DNA of 64,000 nucleotides from Asterias rubens (Eukaryota; Echinodermata; Asteroidea; Forcipulatida; Asteriidae): contig NC_047067.1 in the NCBI RefSeq assembly GCF_902459465.1, forward strand, positions 11,296,840 through 11,360,839, read 5' to 3'. Shown here one piece after another: positions 26,901 to 33,520 of the stretch. Below the pieces are notes generated by a model that saw only the letters and a list, made by a program, of their open reading frames with translations, had not been told where the DNA came from and made no database searches. A program made the position numbers and the translations under genes. The number at the start of each line of letters is the position of its first letter. Position 1 is the first letter of the stretch.

Positions 26901-27450
26901 TCGGCACAACAGCAGCTTTCTAGTCGGAACAAAAATTATCAACAAAATAGGGAGACCACTCTGGTTTATAACTTGATATTTGAAATAAAAATGTTGCATC
27001 CCCTTAAGTTGATCTTCTGGCTGCGGCTTCCCAGGTTGTATCATTAACTTGGGTGTGATCCCTGGCTACAGCTAACGGCTGTACGGCTTCTGAATAGCAC
27101 CCAAATCAAAGATATTGACAAAATAGGGAGACCAGAGACATAGGGCGAGATAGCTCAGTTGGTACATGTAGAGCGCCGGCATGTTAATCTGGAGGTCATT
27201 GGTTAGAATTCCGCTCTAGTAAATTTGTCTTTCTTCAACCCAAAATTAATAGGAATGCCCATGTTTTCTAACTATTTCTGTCTCTTTTGCTCCAGCCATG
27301 GAATCCCCGGGCGGCTTACCGGAACTTAAACCGATCAAGAAGAAGAAGAAGAAAAAGACCAAAAGCCCTCGGATCCCGGAGCCTGATCTCGAAGCAGACG
27401 ACAATTTCTTTGGAGGGACTGGCTCCCCAGAGCCTCTCTCGGTTATGTAA
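2963..27450 (+). CDS. BBS9: BBS9 / PTHB1, BBSome subunit (complete, 22 coding exons)
   Basis: BBS9 is a core subunit of the BBSome, the coat complex that moves membrane proteins in and out of cilia. Coding exons: 2963-3074, 4319-4466, 6372-6436, 7276-7389, 8824-9077, 9520-9607, 10662-10757, 11607-11736, 13022-13203, 13591-13667, 17159-17215, 17692-17794, 18845-18952, 20080-20220, 20703-20798, 22031-22203, 22985-23137, 23946-24128, 24541-24739, 24997-25093, 26477-26736, 27296-27450. All have GT/AG borders and join in phase to 2,991 nt (996 aa plus stop; human is 887). The start MSLFKARDWW is the family signature. Residues ~1-396 are the beta-propeller, ~420-540 the GAE-like beta-sandwich, then the platform and helical parts (QFRAIQRRLLTRFKDKTP at ~660-680 is near-identical to human). 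Exons 21-22 add a Gly/Pro-rich tail with seven lysines (960-966) and an acidic end, not seen in human. The final ATGTAAGT holds the stop but is also a perfect 5' splice site, so a further exon is possible. An acceptor at 2918-2919 implies a 5'UTR intron. Confidence 0.96.
3120..3464. repeat. Foldback MITE family G, copy 1 (BBS9 intron 1)
   Basis: The two ends are inverted copies: aaagggtctgggtacttttt at the left and its complement ending aaaaagtacccagacccttt at the right, with matching inner arms. No ORF is present. A second full copy is at 29,059-29,416. Confidence 0.8.
3960..4150 (+). repeat. tRNA-derived SINE (BBS9 intron 1)
   Basis: A-box-like ggttggtgtagtggt and B-box-like ccggttccaatccc in tRNA spacing, followed by an unrelated tail. 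This family differs from the other SINE heads in the window. Confidence 0.5.
4641..5011. repeat. Foldback MITE family A, copy 1 (variant centre)
   Basis: Lies in BBS9 intron 2. The arms match the family but the central hairpin is aaaagacttctagctagaag plus its completion, different from the usual gacctca...tgaggtc centre. The copy at 52,860-53,220 has the same variant. Confidence 0.8.
5741..6110. repeat. Foldback MITE family A, copy 2 (reference copy)
   Basis: A ~370 bp element in BBS9 intron 2. It starts aaagacactggacactattg and ends with the inverted form caatagtgtccactgcct. The centre is a near-perfect hairpin with arms gatttcgagacctca and tgaggtctcgaaatc. There is no coding capacity, so it is a non-autonomous element with terminal inverted repeats. 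About 18 copies or pieces occur in the window. Confidence 0.85.
6446..6726. repeat. Dispersed repeat family I, copy 1
   Basis: Contains three spaced words of the type tttcagacaggtg or their complement (gtctgaaac). The same arrangement recurs at the right edge (63,716 onward). BBS9 intron 3. Confidence 0.6.
6745..7200 (+). repeat. tRNA-derived SINE pair (BBS9 intron 3)
   Basis: The piece near 7,040-7,110 has tggtctagttggt (A-box) and gggttcaaatccc (B-box), then a tail ending in cagtgctaacaaacatcggt-like text. A partial copy of the same tail precedes it. Reverse copies lie near 46,000-46,180 and 52,190-52,262. Confidence 0.6.
7468..7693. repeat. Foldback MITE family C, copy 1
   Basis: Palindromic element running from gcccaatttcatagagctgc to the inverted gcagctatataaaactgggc. 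The inner arms, with ctgatttt-type spacers and a shared cctgtttttatcaaggaaga word, are well matched. Other copies: 37,250-37,497, 40,325-40,557 and 43,019-43,263. Confidence 0.8.
7870..7960 (+). repeat. tRNA-derived SINE head (Asn-like family)
   Basis: Recognisable D-arm word ggctcagtttgtacagcgcc and B-box ggttcaaatcc. It belongs to the same family as the SINEs at 12.1, 25.4-25.9 and 27.1 kb. Confidence 0.6.
7961..8515 (+). repeat. ~180 bp direct tandem repeat, about three units (BBS9 intron 4)
   Basis: Unit 1 starts cgaccccaaattctatcaaa at ~7,961 and unit 2 at ~8,155. Part of a third runs from ~8,330, sharing atgtaggtcag and tattcctacttttttt words. Units diverge by base changes and small indels. 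No ORF. Confidence 0.75.
9088..9420. repeat. Foldback MITE family A, copy 3 (degenerate)
   Basis: Starts 11 bases after the exon 5 splice donor of BBS9. The arms are recognisable (cttacttggtaacgatcaatgg; caccaattgagaatactagtc) but the central hairpin is degraded. Confidence 0.65.
9725..9865 (+). pseudogene. 5'-truncated non-LTR retrotransposon (RTE-like) C-terminus
   Basis: A 46-codon open stretch reading RPLNYIDVIGTDTEAEIVDL and later MRDKHLWRDAVHGIWV, ending in TGA followed by gatgatgatg. This resembles the last residues of RTE-type reverse-transcriptase proteins, whose 3' ends often carry a GAT-rich tail. Only the tail end is present, so it is a dead insertion in BBS9 intron 6. Confidence 0.6.
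9878..10661. other. BBS9 intron 6, remainder
   Basis: I see no gene, clear repeat or regulatory feature here apart from the splice acceptor before 10,662. Confidence 0.5.
11295..11510 (-). pseudogene. LINE 3' end (CR1-like), minus strand
   Basis: On the minus strand an open stretch contains YTWGDRAFFIAAPRMWNHLP then SSSLAIFKTLLKSHLF, the pattern that ends many CR1/Jockey-like reverse-transcriptase ORFs. It is followed by a (attg)n-type microsatellite at 11,300-11,320, typical of CR1 3' ends. 5'-truncated, in BBS9 intron 7. Confidence 0.65.
12090..12262 (+). repeat. tRNA-derived SINE (Asn-like family), BBS9 intron 8
   Basis: Body piece (ggcttctgactagcaaccc, gacaaaatagg) followed by the tRNA-like head agctcagttggtagagtgcc and a damaged B-box (ggttgaaatcc). 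The order body-then-head is the same as at 26.9-27.2 kb. Confidence 0.65.
12770..12960. repeat. Long near-perfect palindrome (family J)
   Basis: Left arm aatgagttggggtggttctg and inner gatcagtatgctc are repeated inverted on the right, with the turn near 12,848. Half copies lie near 8,590-8,670, 20,835-20,935 and 30,490-30,650. BBS9 intron 8. Confidence 0.75.
13668..15040. other. BBS9 intron 10, 5' part
   Basis: AT-rich, with no gene or repeat boundary that I can support. Confidence 0.4.
15045..15540 (+). repeat. Dispersed repeat, unexpanded relative of the 42.2 kb minisatellite locus
   Basis: Flanks match those at 42,070-42,850: cagggatgtaatttctccgt on the left, a middle with aaaacccaagataaatgtat, and aacagcctatca on the right. 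Here the middle has only one tcgcaagttttcgagctcgg-like unit, where the other locus has a long array. Confidence 0.6.
15782..15960. repeat. Foldback element related to family C
   Basis: Begins ggcccaatttcatagagctg and ends with gcagctctgtaatcgggccc. The interior differs from the main C copies. BBS9 intron 10. Confidence 0.6.
16213..16589. repeat. Foldback MITE family B, copy 1
   Basis: Ends ttaaagccattgg...ccgaaagtgtataatggctt are inverted copies. The centre is the perfect palindrome ttctcgttagcgagaa. Other copies: 18.19, 44.74 and 62.94 kb. Confidence 0.8.
16777..16894. repeat. Family A MITE, internally deleted copy
   Basis: Both outer ends are present (gacacctttggtaataattg and ggtgtccagtgcctt) but the central hairpin is gone. 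Confidence 0.65.
17522..17660 (+). repeat. Family A MITE, left arm only
   Basis: Runs from taaagacactggacaccttt to gttgcgagataataata and stops about 30 bases before the exon 12 acceptor of BBS9. Confidence 0.7.
18187..18561. repeat. Foldback MITE family B, copy 2
   Basis: Full-length copy in BBS9 intron 12. Terminal arms ttaaagccattggacccttt and aaagggtccaatggctttaa are exact inverted repeats. The centre is ttctcgttaacgagaa. Confidence 0.85.
18618..18724 (+). repeat. ~43 bp tandem repeat, three units
   Basis: Three copies of a unit containing gtagccccttaccaaaagtg and gcttttattcttt. It is followed near 18,818 by a short (gttt)n run adjoining the exon 13 acceptor. Confidence 0.7.
19011..19180 (+). 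repeat. Dispersed repeat shared with 37.83-38.17 kb
   Basis: Shares ordered words (gtgctcagtattttgtcctg, aaggtatgttgagctac, tagcaccatgttggtttaca) with the start of the SINE-like element at 37,830. Truncated here. Confidence 0.6.
19322..19882. repeat. Palindromic repeat with inverted gctgggcgaata ends
   Basis: Starts tgctgggcgaatagtg and ends with the inverted ttcgcccaggcc. The interior is rich in ggatattcggatat words in both orientations. BBS9 intron 13. Confidence 0.6.
20248..20397. repeat. Foldback MITE family E, copy 1
   Basis: Starts tggggccgatgtcacaaag and ends with its inverted form tgtgaaattggcccca. Second copy at 42,868-43,015. It sits just 3' of BBS9 exon 14. Confidence 0.75.
20400..20640 (+). 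pseudogene. LINE 3' end, plus strand (BBS9 intron 14)
   Basis: An open stretch contains RVLRSSSTAHLDFNAGTTTR and SIATPTLWNILPVHIRAST then LRLNSKPTYL, the usual C-terminus of CR1/L2-type reverse-transcriptase ORFs. It is followed by a T-rich tract that leads straight into the exon 15 splice acceptor at 20,702. Confidence 0.7.
20835..20935. repeat. Family J half copy
   Basis: Contains gagtttgggtggttctgg, caactcaacatttc and agtatgctctgatcgtcttc, one arm of the palindrome at 12.77 kb. Confidence 0.6.
20999..21198. repeat. Family C related foldback element
   Basis: The right end gcagctctatgaaattgggc is intact; the left arm is diverged. BBS9 intron 15. Confidence 0.5.
21205..21577. repeat. Family G related element, right half
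   Basis: The last ~150 bases (aaaactacagcacctcagca ... aaaagtacccaaacccttta) match the right arm of family G. The left part instead resembles the sequence at 26,117-26,290, so the copy is chimeric or diverged. Confidence 0.5.
21588..21972. repeat. Foldback MITE family A, copy 5
   Basis: Full-length copy in BBS9 intron 15, ending 59 bases before the exon 16 acceptor. The centre hairpin arms are gagacctcaa and ttgaggtctc. Confidence 0.85.
22204..22984. other. BBS9 intron 16
   Basis: Only low-complexity runs (C8/A12 near 22,380) are seen. No gene or defined repeat. Confidence 0.5.
23651..23821. repeat. Foldback MITE family H, copy 1
   Basis: Starts agcccggttcacacttcatg and ends with the inverted gcaggaagtatgagtggtct. 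Other copies at 29,414-29,601 and 33,984-34,151. BBS9 intron 17. Confidence 0.75.
24770..24962 (-). repeat. tRNA-derived SINE (class II tRNA-like), minus strand
   Basis: On the minus strand, tgaccgagtggttaagaaca is a D-arm of Leu/Ser type and gggtttgaatcccc a B-box, with the longer spacing of a tRNA with a variable arm. Then follows cttgagcaagataaattact, a tail common in invertebrate SINEs. BBS9 intron 19. Confidence 0.65.
25369..25740 (-). repeat. SINE carrying an inverted copy of the BBS9 intron 21/exon 22 boundary
   Basis: Read on the minus strand this is SINE body, tRNA-like head (agctcagttggtagagcgcc) and tail. It then passes without a gap into ~55 bases that copy BBS9 27,260-27,314, including the polypyrimidine tract, the ctccag acceptor and ccatggaatctccgggcgg from exon 22. 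The ~31 bases aaatgatttttggggttgaa plus caaagaattgac flank it on both sides (25,337-25,367 and 25,742-25,773). Confidence 0.75.
25741..25885 (-). repeat. tRNA-derived SINE (Asn-like family), minus strand
   Basis: Reads on the minus strand as gacaaaatagggacacc, then the head with agctcagttggtagagcgcc and an intact B-box ggttcgaatcc, then gtcaattctttgttcaaccc. It is probably the first of the two SINE insertions into the family A element. Confidence 0.75.
26940..27246 (+). repeat. tRNA-derived SINE (Asn-like family), just upstream of BBS9 exon 22
   Basis: Body (ctggctgcggcttcccaggt, gacaaaatagggagacc) then head (agctcagttggta, B-box damaged to ggttagaattcc), ending 49 bases before exon 22. This and the following intron/exon boundary are the counterpart of the inverted segment at 25,369-25,740. 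Confidence 0.75.
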
Positions 27451-28375
27451 GTCAACAAAGATCAATATGGACTATACTATTGACTGGTGTTATGATATTG
27501 GACCTGCCATGTGAGTCATGGTAGCATCAAAGGGCCGGTGTTATAATATTGGACCTGCCATCTGAGTCATGAAACTATCAAAGATCAATGTATACCAAAC
27601 TTTGGACTGGTGTTATGATATTGGACCTGTCATGTGAGTCAAGGTATCATCAGAGGTCAACATATAACATATTGCGGACTGGTATTATAAATTTGGACGC
27701 ATATATGCAAAGGTAATGTGACTATGCATTGTAAAAAAAACAAGAAAGGGGTGTAAAAAGTCATAAAGTAATACCGGAATATATGTTTGTAAGAAATGTA
27801 CTTTAAAACAAGAAAGAGTTAAGAAATTCACACATGCAGATTTTTGCATATTCTGTAAATATTATATTGTGAAATATACCTGAAAACATTGTAGTTTTGT
27901 TTAAATTGATATCGTTGACTGCTTTGTTGTATTTGAATACCATTCGTGGTATTTGCTATTCTGATGTAAGTAATAGCAATATCTATTGTAAAGCACGAAT
28001 GTTTTGCACATAAGCAATATGTGTCTGGTTGTGTTGTCATTTAGCCTTCGAGAAAGACTCTGCTAGGGTCGAAACATCAGGTCATTTACTATTTATAGCA
28101 CATGTGTATTATTAGTATTTGTCAAAGACCAGTATCCACACTTGATGTGACCAAATACAGAAAAAAAAGTGGAAGTAAACTTAATTTTTTGCACTTTTTT
28201 CTAACATTAAGTTTTGGACTTGCAAGATCAAAACTAATTGTTTATTTTTCAAAAACTTGCATTTCAAGCAAAAATATTCCAAAGGGAGTTTCCCACCATG
28301 ATAATCTTTGTACCATGTTAGTTGTGTGCAAATCTGTGAACATTTATGTTTACTCTTACCAGTGCTATGTACACC
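27451..28375. other. Downstream of BBS9 (probable 3'UTR and flank)
   Basis: Contains three imperfect repeats of gactggtgttatgatattgg near 27,480-27,690. No canonical AATAAA is evident close to the stop codon. No other gene is seen. Confidence 0.4.
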
Positions 28376-28378
28376 CTT

Positions 28379-28763
28379 TAAAGACACTGGACACTATTGG
28401 TAATTGTCAAAGACCACTCTTCTCACTTGGTGTATCTCAACATATGCACAAAATAACAAACCTGTGAAAATTTGAACTCAATTGGTCGTCGAAGCTGCGA
28501 GATAATAATGGAAGAAAAAACACCCTTGTCACACGAAGTTGTGTGCTTTCAGATGCTTGATTTCGAGACCTTAAAATCAAATTCTGAGGCCTCAAAATCA
28601 AATTCAAATGTTTTAGTGGAAAATTGCTTCTTTCTCAAAAACAACATTACTTTAGAGGGAGCTGTTTCTCACAATGTTTTATACTATCAACAGCTCTCCA
28701 TTGCTTGTTACCAAGTCAGTTTTTATGCCAACAGTGATGACCAATAGTGTCCAGTGCCTTTAA
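28379..28763. repeat. Foldback MITE family A, copy 7
   Basis: Full-length intergenic copy. The central hairpin has point changes in both arms (gagaccttaaaatc / tctgaggcctc). Confidence 0.8.
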
Positions 28764-29058
28764 AGAGAATGTCCCATTTGTTCAATACATTGTACTGTAA
28801 GATACACCAACTCTGCATCAAAATGTCAACACTGATTCCTGATCATTGCCTTATTAATGCTACATTCCATTTGTCAAGTTTTGTACATTTTACAAAAAGT
28901 AGAGTCATATTTTCTACAATAGGGTATTGACGTCAGTTGCAAACACCTTCATGGTATATAACTTTATGGATAACGTAGTACTTAAGATCACCCACCCCTT
29001 GAGTTAGTTCTTCAATGTTAGTTTAAGAGACTATGACTAGCCATAGTCACTCCCTCAT

Positions 29059-29416
29059 TAAAGGTTCTATGTAACTTTTGTAGGACAAAAAACACAATGT
29101 CCACAGATTTACACTAAACTACAGTTTGAAGATAATGATAGTACAAAGCTTCCCTGAAAATATTACGTGCTGAGGTGCTGTAGTTTTTTGGGAAACTAGT
29201 AAAACAATGTCATGAAAATAATTTTCGTCTCATGAGACGAAAATTATTTTAATCATTTACAAACGTATTTTCATGACATTTTTTTACTCATTTCTCAAAA
29301 ACTACAGCACCTCAGTAAGTAATATTTGAAGGGAAGCTTTCCACTATCATTATATTCAAACCCTGTAAGTTTAATGTAAATCTATGGAAATTTTGAAAAA
29401 GTACCCAAACCCTTTA
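29059..29416. repeat. Foldback MITE family G, copy 2
   Basis: Outer arms match the copy at 3.12 kb, but the centre is a different perfect palindrome, ttttcgtctcatgagacgaa with its completion. Family H copy 2 abuts its right end. Confidence 0.8.
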
Positions 29417-29601
29417 AGCCTTGTTTATACTTTCTGCGAATGTGAATGCGATATGAACTTTGATGTCACAGCCCTGTTTTCACTGTGAATGTTTCGCAGT
29501 AGTTGAGCACATTTCATCTGATGCAAATTATTTGTTGCAAATATGTGACGTCAAAACTTGTATAATATCTGCATTCGCAGGAAGTACGAACCGGGCTTTA
29601 C
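29414..29601. repeat. Foldback MITE family H, copy 2
   Basis: Starts ttaagccttgtttatacttt and ends gcattcgcaggaagtacgaa then ccgggctt. Directly adjacent to family G copy 2. Confidence 0.7.
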
Positions 29602-29649
29602 GAATACATGTGTACTCAGAGACACCTCTTACTCACAGAAGAAGGAAGA

Positions 29650-31150
29650 AACTTTGATGTTGGTAGTAAATGATGATTGTTTTCATTATACCTTTAAAAT
29701 TCCAAGTTGAAATAATGGTGTACATTTTGTGTCACGGTGTGTATTTATATATTATATATTGATAGTTTCATTTTGTCATTATTCAAGATTGATAATTGAA
29801 ACACTAAATCCACAACTGTTTACATAGTTACTGATTCATGTGTCGTGTTGTGTTAAAATTAGAATGTTTATTGAACAAACAAAGTGCACTTCATCATGAT
29901 GTTTGATTCTATTTGAAAATTCTGTCAGGACTGTTTTCATCATACTATGTATTCAGTTTTTGTCTGTAAATTTGTTGTGCAATTTTCTTTTTCCGTCCAT
30001 GAAAAAAGGTTAATGTGTGTTTATAGAGGCTTGATTTGAAAAGATTTATTTTTAGTTTTTAAAACAGTTACTAATGTACGGTATCTCAGTAACCTACTGA
30101 TCACCTAATCAAAAGCCTTAATTTGATTCATTATTGAGTTTGGAGTTGAACAAAAGTTCAGAAATACTAGAGAAACATTGTAGGGGGGGGGGGGCACACA
30201 AGGCCATCTTTTACAGAGCTGTTATTGGAGGCGAGCCAATTTTGAGTATGTTATTGACATTGCCCTTTGGCTTATAACCTGTTTCAGCTAAGAAAAGTTT
30301 TGCTGAGCTTGGCAGATTTGCTAGCAGCTCTGTAAATTGCTTATGAAGCACTGAGGCTAATCTGCTTAGCAAAATTTGGAAGGAAACCGGTCACAAATGG
30401 CACATGTGACATTTCAATTTGGCTGGCAAGCTCTAATCTTATTCCAGTAAGCAAAATTGTTTTGTGCTTTGTAGCTTTGTGTTAACACCATGTAATGATA
30501 ACCTCTAAATAAGTTTGGGGTGGTTCTGAAAAGAACTGCAGGTTTCAACTCAACGTTTTGATTAGTATGCTCTGATCGTCATTTAGAGATTATCATGTGG
30601 TGTTACCTCGCCAACCATACTTATCGTATTTCTACCATGCAAAGTTTCAAAGCCTACTTAAATGCTCAGTAGCTTTTTGGCTTAGCATTTCTATGAAATC
30701 TGACACAGGGTGTTGCTGTTTATTTAATAATTCCTCCTTTATTTGAGTGCAAATTGCTGGGGCTTTTTTTTTGCCAAAGGTTTTTTTTGACAACATTAAT
30801 GAGGAAGTATACAGATTTGTTGTAATTGTAAAAGCTGCAGTGTTTTAAATTTTATTTGCTGTGATTCAGTATTCAAGAATCAATTAACTGTCGTAAATGT
30901 AATAGCTATGCAGCAACTCTAGTGATGTCACTAATTTGTACAGCATACTTTATAAAAGAAAGTTGTGATCATAGGGTAACAAGTTGGCCAGACTTCATCA
31001 TATAAATTACTTTTAAGTGAATAAGTAAACTCAAAATTATTTTAATATATAACAATGCTTTACACAATCAACCCATTATCTGGTGTTTAGAACTCATCAT
31101 AAGAAATGTTCCAGTCATGTTTTATTGATTTTCTGCCCTTTAAGAATGTT
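29650..31150. other. Intergenic stretch, BBS9 to RAG1-like gene
   Basis: Holds a diverged family C-like element (~30,210-30,480) and a family J half copy (~30,490-30,650). Otherwise AT-rich with no gene seen. Confidence 0.4.
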
Positions 31151-31154
31151 CTCT

Positions 31155-31303
31155 TAAATGCACTGGACACCTTTGGTAACTGCCAAAGACCAATATTTAA
31201 GCAAGAAATTACTTCTTTCTCAAAAACTCTTCATTGCTCATTACGAAGTAAGTTTTTATGCGAACAGTTATTTTGAGTATTTACAAATAGTGTCCATTGC
31301 CTT
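31155..31303. repeat. Family A MITE, deleted copy
   Basis: Left end gcactggacacctttggtaa joins directly to the right half; the central hairpin is missing. Confidence 0.65.
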
Positions 31304-31350
31304 CTAAAAGAAAGGAAATATGTATGTAAATACTTTAACAAAATTGGGAC

Positions 31351-31740
31351 TTAAAGCCAGTGGACACTATTGGTAATTACTCAAAATAATTATCATCAAA
31401 AAACCTTTCTTGATTACGCGTGTTGGGGAGAGGTTGATGGTATAAAACATTGTGAGAAACAGCTCCCTCTGAAGTGACGTAGTTTTCGAGAAAGAAGTAA
31501 TTTTCCACGAATTTGATTTCGAGACCTCATCAGTTTAGAATTTGAGGTCTCAGAAAGCATCAGCATCAGAAAGCACACAACTTCGTGTAACAATAGTGTT
31601 TTTTCTTTCATTATTATCTCGCAAATGCGTCGACCGATTTAGCTCAAATTTTCACAGGTTTGTTATTTTATGCATATGTTGAGATACACCAAGTGAGAAG
31701 ACTTGTCTTTGACAATAACCAATAGTATCCAATATCTTTA
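31351..31740. repeat. Foldback MITE family A, copy 9
   Basis: Full-length copy in the orientation opposite to copy 2. Centre arms gatttcgagacctca and tgaggtctcag. Confidence 0.8.
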
Positions 31741-31845
31741 TGTTTTTGCCAGAGTGTATATATCTTTGAGCCTAGAAATCACCTTGAGATCACAAAATAA
31801 AACAAATGCTTGATTCAATTGAATTGATTTTGAATCGTTTTAATG

Positions 31846-31871
31846 TTGTTGTTGTTGTTGTTGTTGTTGTA
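31846..31871 (+). repeat. (GTT)n microsatellite
   Basis: Eight uninterrupted tgt/gtt triplets. Confidence 0.9.
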
Positions 31872-32338
31872 AAACAAATAGGTATAAAACAAAGTTAAGA
31901 CCAGCCATTTTGAAACATCTTGTACCATCCAGAAAATAAGGTTCCCAAAAAAAGCTGTTAAGAATTTCTTCTCATAAAACAGTCGTCGGTACGTGTGCTG
32001 TCACACGTGGTTAAATGCACCACCACACCGTCGTCGTACCGCATGTTATTTTCTACTTGTGGTAAAGGATTCGACCAGTACAAAAAACGTAGGACTGCTG
32101 ATTGCTGAGCTAATTCAGGTAAATTTCTCCAAATTTCTTGACGTTAACTGTTTGTCCTCCATGATATTTGTGAGTCTAGGATTAAGAAAACTTGCGGTAA
32201 AAGAAGGAAGCTGTCGTCATTTAATTAAATAACTACAGTTTTTTTTTAGACAACTGGACACTGACATTGCCCGGTTTCCGGACAACGCATTTGAATGGAA
32301 AGTTGGTAGACTAGAATGATTTCACGGTTTACTAATGG

Positions 32339-32500
32339 AATCAGTGTGTGGTAAAGAGGTTTTCAACAAGTGGTTTAATCCCATGAGGCCTGGTTCTTGA
32401 TAATTTTACCAAGACGAAGTCGAGGTAAATTATCAAGAACCAGGCCTCGGCAGGTTTATTAAACCAATCATTGAAAACCGATTCAACACACTTTGATTCC
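32339..32500. repeat. Long palindrome upstream of the RAG1-like gene
   Basis: Inner arms gaggcctggttcttgataat and attatcaagaaccaggcctc are exact inverted copies around a ~20 base turn; outer arms (gttttcaac, tggtttaat) also pair. No ORF. Confidence 0.8.
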
Positions 32501-32699
32501 CATTCATAAAACTTTTTGGTCAAAAACATCAACAATTTTTGGTCAAAAAGTAAAAGAAATTTCTTGCATTTATGCAAAAATTATAATTGTTCAATGATTT
32601 CTTTCAACACAACACCCCTCCAGATGAAATGGTAAAGCCCTCCGCCGCCCTTGGGTAAACAATTCCTTAATAAAAGGGAATGCTGTGCGCGTCGCGTGT

Positions 32700-32900
32700 A
32701 TCGCGTGATGTGGCACAACTGTTTCAGCCGTTGCTCTCGACCAATAGGAATGAAGAAACTGTCTTATAAGAACAGGTGCAAGCTCGCGTGTCACGCCCAT
32801 GTTTCAACACTTTTTACTTGTCATAAACAAAGGTTTATACACCCACGTGACGCGCTCTCCACCAATAAGAATAGAATAGTGAAACTGTCTGCTGAGGTAT
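32700..32900 (+). promoter_or_regulatory. Duplicated CCAAT-containing module (candidate promoter)
   Basis: Two direct copies of a ~30 base module, ctctcgaccaataggaatga and ctctccaccaataagaatag, each followed by gaaactgtct, lie ~115 bases apart and ~650 bases upstream of the RAG1-like start codon. CCAAT boxes are usual in animal promoters, but a repeat origin is equally possible. Confidence 0.3.
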
Positions 32901-33440
32901 TTATGTACAACAATGTAATTTGTTTATCTCTGGTTACCTTTTGACAAATGTCAAATGGTCACAGGAGATACACAAATTATGTTGTCAACCATGTCAGCAG
33001 TAACAGACATGCGCAGCCGTATAAATTCCGAATATGGGCAAATTCCCCACTTTTCCCCAACCCAACCGGTCTTGCACTGTGATAGGCATGACAAAATGGT
33101 TATGGTGCAGGTTGTTAGCGTGAGATAGACTTCTTGAGGCATGACTCCAATTGCCTGATGTGTGTACATAGCCCCATTTGTTTGGGTCCAATCCACTCTC
33201 CGTTTCCTTGGCCCCAGCACCATTGCAATGGTATTATAGTATTATTGTGCCCTTTAATTTTTTTTCTGCAAATATTAAGATCTGCATCATGGATCTTACC
33301 GATCGATTGCCATACTTGTAAATAAGTGGACTGTTTGAATTTAAAAAACAAAATCACTTGTTTCGGGTGAAAATCAAATGATCTCGTCGGAGGTGCCGCA
33401 ACCGGCATTTTTTTTTCTTCTGCTGCATACTTCGTCAACA

Positions 33441-33490
33441 CAGTCAACAGTTAAGGGATATGCCGTTCGATCTTCCCTATCTGTTGACTG
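33441..33490. repeat. Short hairpin just upstream of the RAG1-like start codon
   Basis: cagtcaacag at 33,441-33,450 and its exact complement ctgttgactg at 33,481-33,490, extended by ttaaggga / tccctat. It lies before the splice acceptor-like ctcgcag at 33,513. Confidence 0.7.
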
Positions 33491-33520
33491 CATAGCCGGA
33501 ATTTATCTCGCAGGTTGGAA

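Noticed and set aside
31993..32232. 79-codon ORF with a donor-like end at ~32,118
   Set aside because: No family is recognised and no partner exon can be joined in phase; at most a speculative untranslated exon of the RAG1-like gene.
33515..33520. Upstream TTG start for the RAG1-like gene
   Set aside because: Animal genes start at ATG; the first in-frame ATG is 33,521, and 33,513 looks like a splice acceptor.
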